From positions 248,001 through 312,000 of the forward strand of contig NZ_RZMZ01000007.1 of the NCBI RefSeq assembly GCF_003992675.1: 64,000 bases of DNA. The letters are read 5' to 3'. A model generated the notes under the pieces. It saw nothing but the letters and a program-made list of their open reading frames with translations. It had not been told where the DNA came from and ran no database searches. Both the position numbers and the translations under genes were made by a program. Shown piece by piece: positions 7,722 through 15,286 of the stretch (its first letter is position 1; each line of letters begins with the position of its first letter). This DNA is from Flagellimonas marinaquae. Its GTDB lineage: Bacteria > Bacteroidota > Bacteroidia > Flavobacteriales > Flavobacteriaceae.

Positions 7722-7747
7722 AGATGCCGTATCAGGTACGGCATGAC
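7722..7747. repeat. REP-like palindrome
   Basis: A perfect 8-bp stem ATGCCGTA / TACGGCAT (7724-7731 and 7737-7744) with loop TCAGG, ending in GAC. It sits in the 81-bp gap between convergent genes. It lacks a T-run on either strand, so it is not a standard terminator. The GTCATGCCG...CGGCATCT form resembles dispersed extragenic palindromes of many genomes; only one copy was noticed here. Confidence 0.6.
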
Positions 7748-7756
7748 ATCCTTAAA

Positions 7757-8197
7757 TTACTTCTTCAACATTCTTCGATGCGGAATGCCATCTTCCAAAT
7801 ATTCTTCGCCAAAGGCAGAAAAACCTAGGTCTGTGTAAAACTTTAATAAATAGGATTGTGCTGAAATCTCGATGGGTTTGTCGGGAAACCTTTGGTCAAT
7901 AGCCGCCAAAGAGGCCAACATAATTTGTTTGCCCAAACCGTATTGTCGTTGTTCTTGGCTAACCACTACCCTGCCAATACTCACGTTGTCAAAATAATCG
8001 CCTGGTTTAAAAACCCTAGTGTAGGCAACAACTTGGCCATCTTTCATCCCCATGATGTGAAGTGCTTTTTGGTCTTTATTGTCCACATCTTGGTACACAC
8101 AGTCCTGCTCCACCACAAAGACCTCACTGCGGAGGCGTAGAATTTGATAGAGCTGATGAATGTTCAATTCATCGAATGTTTTTATGAATACTTGCAT
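7757..8197 (-). CDS. elaA: GNAT family N-acetyltransferase, ElaA type
   Basis: 146 residues from the ATG at 8195-8197. The LRLRSEVFVVEQDCVYQDVD opening is characteristic of ElaA, and RVVVSQEQRQYGLGKQIM is the GNAT acetyl-CoA site (Q/RxxGxG/A). ISAQSYLLKFYTDLGFSAFGEEYLEDGIPHRRM is the conserved C-terminal half. The substrate is not established for the family. The start codon overlaps the stop of the upstream CDF gene (TGATG on the minus strand), indicating co-transcription and likely translational coupling. Confidence 0.93.
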   Translation of the reverse strand: MQVFIKTFDELNIHQLYQILRLRSEVFVVEQDCVYQDVDNKDQKALHIMGMKDGQVVAYTRVFKPGDYFDNVSIGRVVVSQEQRQYGLGKQIMLASLAAIDQRFPDKPIEISAQSYLLKFYTDLGFSAFGEEYLEDGIPHRRMLKK

Positions 8198-9120
8198 CAA
8201 TCTTGGACTATTACACTTTTAGAATCACATTTATCGAACTCTGGCTGTATGTTCACATGGTTGATACCGTGCTTGTGATATACATGTTCTTCTATTTTTT
8301 CCAGAATGGCATCAAACTCCGATAGCCTTATATCTTCTTTAAAATCAATATGGGCTTCCATGTGCACTTCTTCCTCGTTGAGCTGCCAAATATGGACATG
8401 GTGCACATTCTTTACTGGTTCTATGGTACAAATGGACTCCACTATATCTTGAATAACCACTGATTTAGGCGTAAAGAGCATCAACACTTTGGTGGATTCC
8501 TTCAATAAATCATAGCCCATGTAAATCAAATAGGCCCCTATAATCATGGTAAGGATGGCATCCACCCAATACACTTGGAAATATTTCATCAGTATACCTC
8601 CAATCAAAACGGCAACGGATGCCATCATATCCGTCAATAGATGTAAATAAGCGGATTTCATGTTCATATTGTGGTTGGAATCCTTTTTCAACAACAATAC
8701 ACTAAAACCATTTCCAACTATGGCAATCAATGCCAACCAAATAACCAAATTGGATTCAATCTCTTGTGGTTGCATCAAACGTTCAACGGCTTCTTTCATC
8801 AAAATGATGGCTACGACCACCAAGGTCGCGGCATTAATGAAAGCGGCCAAAATTTCAGCTCGCTTATAACCAAAGGTTTTTAGGCTGGATGCTTGACGCT
8901 GCCCTAATCTACGGGCACCATAACTGATGACCAGACTTAGAACATCACTAAAATTATGGAGCGCATCGGACAATAATGCCAGACTCCCCGAAAGTAATCC
9001 GCCGACAATTTGTGCCAAGGTAATGGCAATGTTCAAAAAAATGGAAATAAGCAGGTTTCTACCCCTTAGATCAGGGTGAGCATGCGAATGAGCGTGTCCA
9101 TGATGGTGATGGTGACCCAT
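8197..9120 (-). CDS. Cation diffusion facilitator family metal exporter (CzcD/ZitB type)
   Basis: 307 residues. The His-rich N-terminus (GHHHHHGHAHSHAH) is a typical metal-capture segment. Six membrane segments follow, with the transport-site motifs SDALHNFSD in TM2 and HLLTDMMAS in TM5 (HxxxD). The cytoplasmic C-terminal domain contains VHHVHIWQLNEEEVHMEAHI. Members export Zn2+, and sometimes Co2+ or Cd2+, by proton antiport across the inner membrane. It lies 5 nt downstream of rpiB and overlaps elaA, so the three genes form one minus-strand operon. Confidence 0.95.
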   Translation of the reverse strand: MGHHHHHGHAHSHAHPDLRGRNLLISIFLNIAITLAQIVGGLLSGSLALLSDALHNFSDVLSLVISYGARRLGQRQASSLKTFGYKRAEILAAFINAATLVVVAIILMKEAVERLMQPQEIESNLVIWLALIAIVGNGFSVLLLKKDSNHNMNMKSAYLHLLTDMMASVAVLIGGILMKYFQVYWVDAILTMIIGAYLIYMGYDLLKESTKVLMLFTPKSVVIQDIVESICTIEPVKNVHHVHIWQLNEEEVHMEAHIDFKEDIRLSEFDAILEKIEEHVYHKHGINHVNIQPEFDKCDSKSVIVQD

Positions 9121-9125
9121 AAAGT

Positions 9126-9557
9126 TTATCTACATGGAATTTTTTCGATTCTTCGTTCGTGCCTGCCTCCCTGGAATTCGGTGTTCAAAAATGTTTCTAC
9201 CATATCCAATGCCTGTGGAAGTGCGATAAACCGAGCTGGAAGACTTAGTATGTTGGCATCGTTATGTTCTCGGGCCAGTTCCGTAATTTCCTTGTTCCAG
9301 CATAAGGCTCCTCTAACGCCTTGGTGTTTGTTAATGGTCATAGTGGCCCCATTACCACTACCACAGATGACAATTCCAAAGTCCACATTGCCCTCTTCTA
9401 CATCCTGGGCAACAGGATGCACAAAATCTGGATAATCCACACTATCGGTGCCGTCGGTACCATAGTTGACAACTTCAATTCCCTTGGATTTTAGGAGACC
9501 TATGATCGCTAGCTTATAATCGGTACCAGCGTGGTCGTTTCCAATAGCTATTTTCAT
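9126..9557 (-). CDS. rpiB: Ribose-5-phosphate isomerase B family protein
   Basis: 143 residues from the ATG at 9555-9557. It contains the RpiB/LacAB signature IAIGNDHAGTDYK, the CGSGNGATMTINK segment (the usual GTGIG loop reads GSGNG) and GVRGALCW with the active-site Cys position. It interconverts ribose-5-phosphate and ribulose-5-phosphate in the pentose phosphate pathway. The variant loop and the C-terminal GGRHERRIEKI are typical of Bacteroidota homologues in my recollection. First gene of the rpiB-CDF-elaA operon. Confidence 0.92.
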   Translation of the reverse strand: MKIAIGNDHAGTDYKLAIIGLLKSKGIEVVNYGTDGTDSVDYPDFVHPVAQDVEEGNVDFGIVICGSGNGATMTINKHQGVRGALCWNKEITELAREHNDANILSLPARFIALPQALDMVETFLNTEFQGGRHERRIEKIPCR

Positions 9558-9584
9558 GGTGTTCAATTAAAAATGGGTACCCTA

Positions 9585-9592
9585 CAAAGGTA
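9585..9592 (-). promoter_or_regulatory. Putative -7 promoter box for the rpiB operon
   Basis: On the minus strand this reads TACCTTTG, matching the Bacteroidota primary sigma -7 consensus TAnnTTTG, 28 nt before the rpiB ATG. A convincing -33 TTTG is not seen. Confidence 0.5.
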
Positions 9593-10101
9593 CAATTTCT
9601 TTTCCTGTTTGGTTGTTTATAAGTTCATCCGGATTTTTGCATTCCGCTAAAAAACAATCTCTTAAAAAAAACAAGGTTTTGTTAATTAGTTGCAGAAAAC
9701 TAATGGTAAGGAAATTTTGCAGTTTCGAAAAAATAAGCCAGTAAGAATTATAAATTAATGTTCGGGTAATATTCCATTAAAAATTAATCAACCTAAATGA
9801 ACCTTTTTTGGTGGGTAATTAACATTAAAAACACATTAACTTTTCAATAAATTCATGTTGATAACGGTTATTAAAAATGGTGTACAAAAAATCTAATCCC
9901 TTGATTCTTAATTTTCTTGTGTTCTGATAAATTGTGAACAAAAACTTTAGATCGTTCAAAGCAACTTTTTAGTCGAATTTTTATTCCACATATCAACGAT
10001 CCATCATCATCATTATTTTTATAAATTTTAAAAAAGAAGAAAAGTGATGTTATTTAATATTGTTGATAAAGTTCACTTTGTTTTGGATTACTCTTCCTTT
10101 A

Positions 10102-10134
10102 TTTGTTGCTCAAGAATTATAATTCGTATTTTTC
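10102..10134 (+). promoter_or_regulatory. Possible rnr promoter
   Basis: TTTG at 10102-10105 and TATTTTTC at 10127-10134 are 21 nt apart, close to the Bacteroidota TTTG-N19-21-TAnnTTTG layout (last base differs). It lies 18 nt before the rnr ATG. Confidence 0.4.
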
Positions 10135-10152
10135 AAAAAAATAAGGACGTTA

Positions 10153-12336
10153 ATGTCAAAGAAAAAGAAGAGGGCAAGCAGTCAGCGAAAGAATGAGATA
10201 ACCAAGGGCATTTTCACCGTATTGGAAAAAGAACCTTCCAAGACCTTCAATTACAAGCAGATAGCTTCTAAATTAGGGATCACAGATACCCAGGATAGAA
10301 ACCTTTTGATCCAACGATTGGGACAATTAAGGGCCAGTGATCGTATTGTGGAACCCGAAAAGGGCAAATACCAAAAGAAACCATCGTTACACACCTATTT
10401 TACTGGTAGGGTAGACCTTACTACTAGTGGTAATGCCTATATCGTGGTGGATGAATTGGAAGATGACATTTTTGTCTCCAACAATAATTTGAACAGAGCG
10501 TTCCATGGCGATACGGTAGAAGTATTCATAAAACCAAGGCGCAAGAGCAAGAAAATGGAGGGTGAAATCTCCAAGGTAATCGAAAGAAAGAAAACCTCCT
10601 ACGTGGGTATTGTGGACAAGCAAAAACGTTTTGCTTTTGTTCGCCCCACCGATTCCAGAATGTATACCGATATTTTTATTCCACCAGAAAAACTGAAAAA
10701 GGCAAACGATGGGGACAAAGTATTGGTGAATTTAGGCGATTGGCCAGATGATGCCGATTCCCCTTATGGTGAAATTGTGGAGGTTTTGGGTAGACCCGGC
10801 GAACATAATACGGAAATCCATTCCATTTTGGCAGAGTATGGTTTACCCCATGAGTTCCCTTATGAGGTGGAACAGTATGCCAAAACATTGGATACGAGTA
10901 TAAAAGAATCTGAAATAGCCAAGCGAAGGGATATGCGTGATGTGCTGACCTTTACCATAGACCCCAAGGATGCCAAGGATTTTGACGATGCGCTTTCTTT
11001 TCAAAAATTGGATAATGGCAATTATGAAATAGGCATCCACATTGCGGATGTTTCCCATTATGTGCAGCCCGATACCATTTTGGAAGAAGAAGCTTATGAT
11101 AGAGCTACTTCGGTATATCTGGTGGACCGGGTGGTTCCCATGCTCCCCGAAGTGTTGTCCAACCAAGCCTGTTCGTTGCGGCCCAATGAGGAAAAATACA
11201 CCTTCTCAGCTGTTTTTGAAATGAACGATAAGGCCCAGTTGATCAATCAATGGTTCGGTAGAACGGCCATCAATTCCAATGAGCGTTTTGCTTATGAGGA
11301 AGCCCAGCATATTATTGAAACAAAACAAAACAGTATCCCGAAGGAGATTTCCATTCGTGAAAATGCTTATGTTGTTTCTGATGACATTGTAGAAGCTGTT
11401 CTCACATTTGACCGGTTGGCAAAAATCATGCGAAAGGCTCGTATGGACGCAGGTGCCATCTCCTTTGATAAAATTGAGGTGAAGTTCAACCTTTCGGAAG
11501 ACAATGAACCTGTGGGCGTATTTTTCAAAGAATCCAAGGATGCCAATAAATTAATAGAGGAATTTATGCTCTTGGCCAATAGAAAGGTGGCCGAGTTTAT
11601 CGGCAAGCAAAAGAAGACCTTTGTGTACCGGGTGCACGATAAGCCCGATGATGACAAATTAATGGCCCTGAACGGTGTTATTTCAAGGTTTGGACATAGT
11701 ATCAACCTAAAGGATAGAAAGACCATTAATCAATCCCTAAATAAGCTATTGGAGGAAGTTAAGGGCAAAAAAGAACAGAATTTGGTGGACACTTTGGCCA
11801 TACGAAGTATGAGCAAGGCTATTTACACCACGGAAAATATTGGGCATTACGGTCTTGGTTTTGAATATTACACGCATTTTACCTCACCCATTAGGCGGTA
11901 CCCGGACGTAATGGTGCACCGATTGCTGCAGCATTATCTGGATAAGGAAAAGACACCAAAGGCTACCTTTTACGAAGAAAAATGCAAGCATTCGTCCGAT
12001 ATGGAGCTCTTGGCTTCCAATGCAGAAAGGGATTCCATCAAGTACATGCAGATTAAGTTTATGGAAGACCACAAGGATCAAGAATTCTTGGGGGTAATCT
12101 CTGGCGTTACCGAGTGGGGCATTTATGTGGAAATTGTGGAGAACAAATGTGAGGGCATGGTGCGGATCAGGGATATCAAAGATGATTATTATGTTTTTGA
12201 TGACCGTCAATATGCCATTATTGGGGAACGAACCAAACGAATGTATCAGTTGGGAGATGAAGTGTACGTGATGGTGAAGAGTACCGATTTGATCAAAAGA
12301 CATTTGGACTTTTCGTTGATCGGTAAAAAGAAATAA
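10153..12336 (+). CDS. rnr: Ribonuclease R (VacB/RNase II family 3'-5' exoribonuclease)
   Basis: 727 residues. After a basic start (MSKKKKRASS) come an N-terminal winged-helix-like region, two cold-shock OB domains at about residues 75-230, the RNB catalytic domain with the metal-binding motif DPKDAKDFDDAL near residues 274-285, and a C-terminal S1 domain (QEFLGVISGVTEWGIYVEI). RNase R degrades structured RNA and rRNA/mRNA fragments processively. Length matches Bacteroidota homologues; the long Lys-rich tail of E. coli RNase R is absent. It follows the long AT-rich region, and a small gene cluster follows on the same strand. Confidence 0.96.
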   Translation: MSKKKKRASSQRKNEITKGIFTVLEKEPSKTFNYKQIASKLGITDTQDRNLLIQRLGQLRASDRIVEPEKGKYQKKPSLHTYFTGRVDLTTSGNAYIVVDELEDDIFVSNNNLNRAFHGDTVEVFIKPRRKSKKMEGEISKVIERKKTSYVGIVDKQKRFAFVRPTDSRMYTDIFIPPEKLKKANDGDKVLVNLGDWPDDADSPYGEIVEVLGRPGEHNTEIHSILAEYGLPHEFPYEVEQYAKTLDTSIKESEIAKRRDMRDVLTFTIDPKDAKDFDDALSFQKLDNGNYEIGIHIADVSHYVQPDTILEEEAYDRATSVYLVDRVVPMLPEVLSNQACSLRPNEEKYTFSAVFEMNDKAQLINQWFGRTAINSNERFAYEEAQHIIETKQNSIPKEISIRENAYVVSDDIVEAVLTFDRLAKIMRKARMDAGAISFDKIEVKFNLSEDNEPVGVFFKESKDANKLIEEFMLLANRKVAEFIGKQKKTFVYRVHDKPDDDKLMALNGVISRFGHSINLKDRKTINQSLNKLLEEVKGKKEQNLVDTLAIRSMSKAIYTTENIGHYGLGFEYYTHFTSPIRRYPDVMVHRLLQHYLDKEKTPKATFYEEKCKHSSDMELLASNAERDSIKYMQIKFMEDHKDQEFLGVISGVTEWGIYVEIVENKCEGMVRIRDIKDDYYVFDDRQYAIIGERTKRMYQLGDEVYVMVKSTDLIKRHLDFSLIGKKK

Positions 12337-12388
12337 TACTATTTTGGAACAAAGTTTGTTATCCTATTGAGAACCAAATTTTTATAAC

Positions 12389-13069
12389 ATGAGAATATGT
12401 ACGATTGTTATGTTGTTCCTTTCACTTCAATACAGTGAGGCCCAGGATGCTACCATTACCCAAAGCCTAGAAAAGTTTACCGAAGTCAAGGGATTTGATG
12501 GAATTTCCATTAATTTGATCAAGTCCAACGAAAATAAAGCGGTGATTACCGGTGCCAACACTACTAACGTGGCCATTGTCAATAATGATGGTGTTTTGAA
12601 AATCCGTATGGAAATCGTCAAAATATTCAGTGGATATAGAACCTATGTAGATTTGTACCATTCGGAAGAACTTGTGGTGATCGATGTGAATGAAGATGCC
12701 AGAATAGCATCGGACCACACCTATGTGCAAGATGTTTTAGAGCTTAAGGCACAGGAGGGTGGCGAATTGGAAATCAATTGTGAGGTAGACCAATTATTGA
12801 TCAAGTCCATATCTGGAGGTAAAATATTCACCGCAGGATTTTCCAATACGCAAGATGTAATCATCAATACGGGAGGAACTTACAATGGACGAACATTTAA
12901 AACCAAATTTACCACGATAAGCGTGAACGCCGGGGGAAACGCTGAGATTCATGCCACAGATTATGTAAAGGCCAATGTAAAAGCGGGAGGCGAAGTGCTG
13001 GTGTATGGAGATCCAAAGACCATGGATAAGCGAACCCTCTTTGGCGGAAAAATAAAAAGAGTAGATTAA
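12389..13069 (+). CDS. Secreted DUF2807 (GIN domain) protein
   Basis: 226 residues with a signal peptide ending SEAQ. The mature protein is a repetitive beta-strand pattern (EGGELEINCEVDQLLIKSISGGKIFTAG, VNAGGNAEIHATDYVKANVKAGGEVLVYG) typical of the DUF2807 right-handed beta-helix, sometimes labelled putative auto-transporter adhesin. Role not established; probably periplasmic or surface. It begins 52 nt after rnr and ends 3 nt before the exporter gene, so the three may be co-transcribed. Confidence 0.87.
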   Translation: MRICTIVMLFLSLQYSEAQDATITQSLEKFTEVKGFDGISINLIKSNENKAVITGANTTNVAIVNNDGVLKIRMEIVKIFSGYRTYVDLYHSEELVVIDVNEDARIASDHTYVQDVLELKAQEGGELEINCEVDQLLIKSISGGKIFTAGFSNTQDVIINTGGTYNGRTFKTKFTTISVNAGGNAEIHATDYVKANVKAGGEVLVYGDPKTMDKRTLFGGKIKRVD

Positions 13070-13072
13070 AAA

Positions 13073-13735
13073 ATGATTGACGACATCCAAGCTGCAATCC
13101 CTTTAGGGCTTCTGTTGAGCTTTATGATCGGCCCTGTTTTCTTTGTTTTATTGGAAACCAGTGCCACAAAGGGCTTTAGGGCTGGGGTAAGTTTGGATTT
13201 AGGGGTAATCTTGGCGGACATCGTTTTTTTATTGATAGCCTATTTTAGTAGTTTTCAATTACTGGAGAATTTGAGCAACGAGCCTGGGCTGTTTGTGTTT
13301 GGTGGGATGATTTTGTTGGTATATGGTATTTTTCTATTTGTGAAAAAACCCAAAAAGAAGACGAATGTCAAAGCCTCCAAAGGGAACTATCTAGGTCTGT
13401 TCGTAAAAGGTTTTCTCTTGAACTTTATCAATATTGGGGTATTGGCCTTTTGGTTAGGACTGATTATAGTGGTGGGACCCAGTCTGGAAAACAGTCCCAA
13501 AAGAATGATGGTCTTTTTTGGAACGGTACTGATGGTATATTTCGGAATAGATTTACTTAAAATACTTTTGGCCAAGCAGTTAAAACGCTATCTGACCCAA
13601 GAACGTATCGTGCTGATAAAAAAGGGATTGGGTATAGTACTCATCATTTGTGGAATCGTGTTGATCACCAAAGGATTTTTGCCCAAGGATAGATTTGATA
13701 TACAGGAAGAAATCGAAAGAATCGAGAACCTGTAA
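13073..13735 (+). CDS. LysE/RhtB family exporter
   Basis: 220 residues with about six hydrophobic segments. The opening AIPLGLLLSFMIGPVFFVLLETSATKGFRAG is the LysE-family N-terminal signature, with the GP motif in TM1 and KG in the first loop. GNYLGLFVKGFLLNFINIGVLAFW is the conserved NP-like second-half motif. The family exports amino acids or related small molecules through the inner membrane; the substrate cannot be predicted. It ends at a bidirectional terminator shared with the convergent tRNA-Cys. Confidence 0.9.
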   Translation: MIDDIQAAIPLGLLLSFMIGPVFFVLLETSATKGFRAGVSLDLGVILADIVFLLIAYFSSFQLLENLSNEPGLFVFGGMILLVYGIFLFVKKPKKKTNVKASKGNYLGLFVKGFLLNFINIGVLAFWLGLIIVVGPSLENSPKRMMVFFGTVLMVYFGIDLLKILLAKQLKRYLTQERIVLIKKGLGIVLIICGIVLITKGFLPKDRFDIQEEIERIENL

Positions 13736-13737
13736 AC

Positions 13738-13767
13738 AAAAAAACCCAGCACTATGTACTGGGTTTT
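13738..13767. terminator. Bidirectional terminator between the LysE-type gene and tRNA-Cys
   Basis: An 8-9-bp stem (aaaacccag / ctgggtttt) has A-runs upstream and T-runs downstream on each strand. The seven A at 13738-13744 give the stronger T-tract to minus-strand transcripts ending the tRNA. Confidence 0.85.
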
Positions 13768-13768
13768 G

Positions 13769-13839
13769 AGGCATCGAGCGGATTCGAACCGCTGTACAAG
13801 CTTTTGCAGAGCTCTGCCTAGCCACTCGGCCACGATGCC
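13769..13839 (-). tRNA. tRNA-Cys (anticodon GCA)
   Basis: The minus strand gives a complete 71-nt cloverleaf. The acceptor GGCATCG pairs with CGATGCC, the discriminator base is U as required for tRNA-Cys, the anticodon loop is CTGCAAA with anticodon GCA, and the T-loop region is GGTTCGAATCC. The 3' CCA is not encoded. A terminator hairpin follows directly. Confidence 0.97.
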
Positions 13840-13900
13840 AATTGGACCGCAAAGCTAAAAATATTTTACGAATTTTTGTCCAGTATTCCTCTAAATAAAC

Positions 13901-14257
13901 TTATCGGCTGGAACTTAGTTTCACCGAAACACTTTCTACATCCCCACCAATGGGCGGATTTATCTTGGCCACTTCCACTTCCACTTCTGTTACTTCCTTG
14001 ATTTCATTGAAAATGCGATCAATGATACGTTTGGCCACATGTTCCAACAGGTTGGAACGCACGGTCATTTCTTCTTTTATGATGTTGTTCAAGTGTACAT
14101 AATCCACAGTTTCACTAAGCTGGTCGGAAACAGCTGGTTGGGAAAGGTCGGCAGAAATTTCCAGGTCTACCCTATAATCGCTCCCAATGAGCATTTCTTC
14201 CTTCAAGCATCCGTGATTGGAATGTATTCGAACGTTCTTTAAATTGATTTTTCCCAA
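13901..14257 (-). CDS. folB: Dihydroneopterin aldolase
   Basis: 118 residues, starting at a TTG (14255-14257) because no in-frame ATG precedes the conserved MGKINLKNVRIHSNHGCLKEE opening. The family features NHGCxxEE, IGSDYRVDLEI, the catalytic Lys region (VAKRIIDRIF) and the C-terminal NPPIGGDVESVSVKL are present. It converts 7,8-dihydroneopterin to 6-hydroxymethyl-dihydropterin in folate synthesis. In relatives, folB is often next to glnS (from memory); here a 20-kb secretion operon lies between them. Confidence 0.94.
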   Translation of the reverse strand: MGKINLKNVRIHSNHGCLKEEMLIGSDYRVDLEISADLSQPAVSDQLSETVDYVHLNNIIKEEMTVRSNLLEHVAKRIIDRIFNEIKEVTEVEVEVAKINPPIGGDVESVSVKLSSSR

Positions 14258-14302
14258 AGCCTTTAATTAAGAAAGGGCAAAAGTAAGGGAAATGAGTAGA
14301 AT

Positions 14303-15262
14303 TTAATACATACATCTACAGTTACTTATTCCTTGGAACAAGTCCATTCCTACCGTTAATACGTGAGTTCCCGTGCTGTAACCTAAAATTTCGTTGGTTA
14401 TGACCTGATAGGAATAACCAAAATAGAAGTTACTCTTTTTAAATCCTGCGATGGGTGCAATATAAAGCGGCTTGCCCAACTGATCGTTCAAAAAACGGTA
14501 GGTAACCCCTAAATAATAATAGTCCTCAAAATCTCGGAAACGGAACTTGGTGTTCAAATCGGTAACGGAACGGCCATCGCTCTCGAACCACTGAAAGAAT
14601 ACGGAGGGTTCTATCTCCAATTTACTGTTTTTGCTTTTGGAAAAACTATAACCCGAATACACATAATAGTTTCTCAGCTTGTTTGGCTCAATGGTAATAA
14701 CGTCTGTATTAAAATTGGTCAGGTCTTTGTTCAAAACATTACCTGCGTTGAGGCTAAAAAAGAATTTATCGTAGCGGTACAATACACCGAGATCAAAATT
14801 ATGGTTGGTGGTGGCTTTGTCGTCGGCGGGTAGCTGTCCATTACGCTCCTCAAACTGCTCAACATCGATTCGAAATTGGTTGAAGTTATAGGAAATACCA
14901 AAGGAAAGGAAGATATCGTCATATCTATCCAAGGTCAAATGGTGGGCAAAGGAGACTCGGGCCCCGCGCTGCCGGGTAAAACCATTACTATCGTTGTACA
15001 ATAACATGCCTACTCCCGACCTGTTCCCTATCCGTGCATCCGCGGCCAAGGTTTGGGTATCCGGTGCATCTTCAATACCCACCCATTGGGTAAGTCCATT
15101 GAGCCTTACCTTGATGTGATCACCTATTCCTGCATAGGTTGGGGACATCAGAAAGGGGTTGTCCGCAATATACTGGGATAGTTGGGGTACGGTCAACTCT
15201 TGTGCTTTGGCAAAGCTTGCCAAAAGGACAAATAAGATGGTTACGTATACTTTTCTTAACAT
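14303..15262 (-). CDS. PorP/SprF family type IX secretion outer-membrane protein
   Basis: 319 residues with signal peptide (ending FAKAQ). The mature protein opens LTVPQLSQYIADNPFLMSPTYAG, the N-terminal pattern of PorP/SprF (Q..QYM.N....NPAYAG). The rest is an alternating-strand outer-membrane barrel ending in aromatic-rich strands. In Flavobacterium johnsoniae SprF is required for secretion of the adhesin SprB, a type B-sorted cargo. This gene is last in the operon, 24 nt after the giant SprB-like gene, so it is probably that protein's dedicated partner. Confidence 0.92.
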   Translation of the reverse strand: MLRKVYVTILFVLLASFAKAQELTVPQLSQYIADNPFLMSPTYAGIGDHIKVRLNGLTQWVGIEDAPDTQTLAADARIGNRSGVGMLLYNDSNGFTRQRGARVSFAHHLTLDRYDDIFLSFGISYNFNQFRIDVEQFEERNGQLPADDKATTNHNFDLGVLYRYDKFFFSLNAGNVLNKDLTNFNTDVITIEPNKLRNYYVYSGYSFSKSKNSKLEIEPSVFFQWFESDGRSVTDLNTKFRFRDFEDYYYLGVTYRFLNDQLGKPLYIAPIAGFKKSNFYFGYSYQVITNEILGYSTGTHVLTVGMDLFQGISNCRCMY

Positions 15263-15286
15263 GGGGTTAAAGTAGGTTAAGCGTTA

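Larger units (their letters stand above)
9558..10152. other. AT-rich ~600-bp divergent intergenic region, weak oriC candidate
   Basis: No gene is visible. The region lies between divergent rpiB and rnr and is strongly A+T-rich, with long A and T runs (for example 10020-10045). It contains two copies of TGTTGATAA (9856-9864 and 10061-10069), each one base from a canonical DnaA box (TGTGGATAA), and a further box-like TTGTGAACAA near 9932. Promoters for both flanking genes must also be here. The unusual length and composition fit either a complex regulatory region or a replication origin; neither is proven. Confidence 0.4.
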
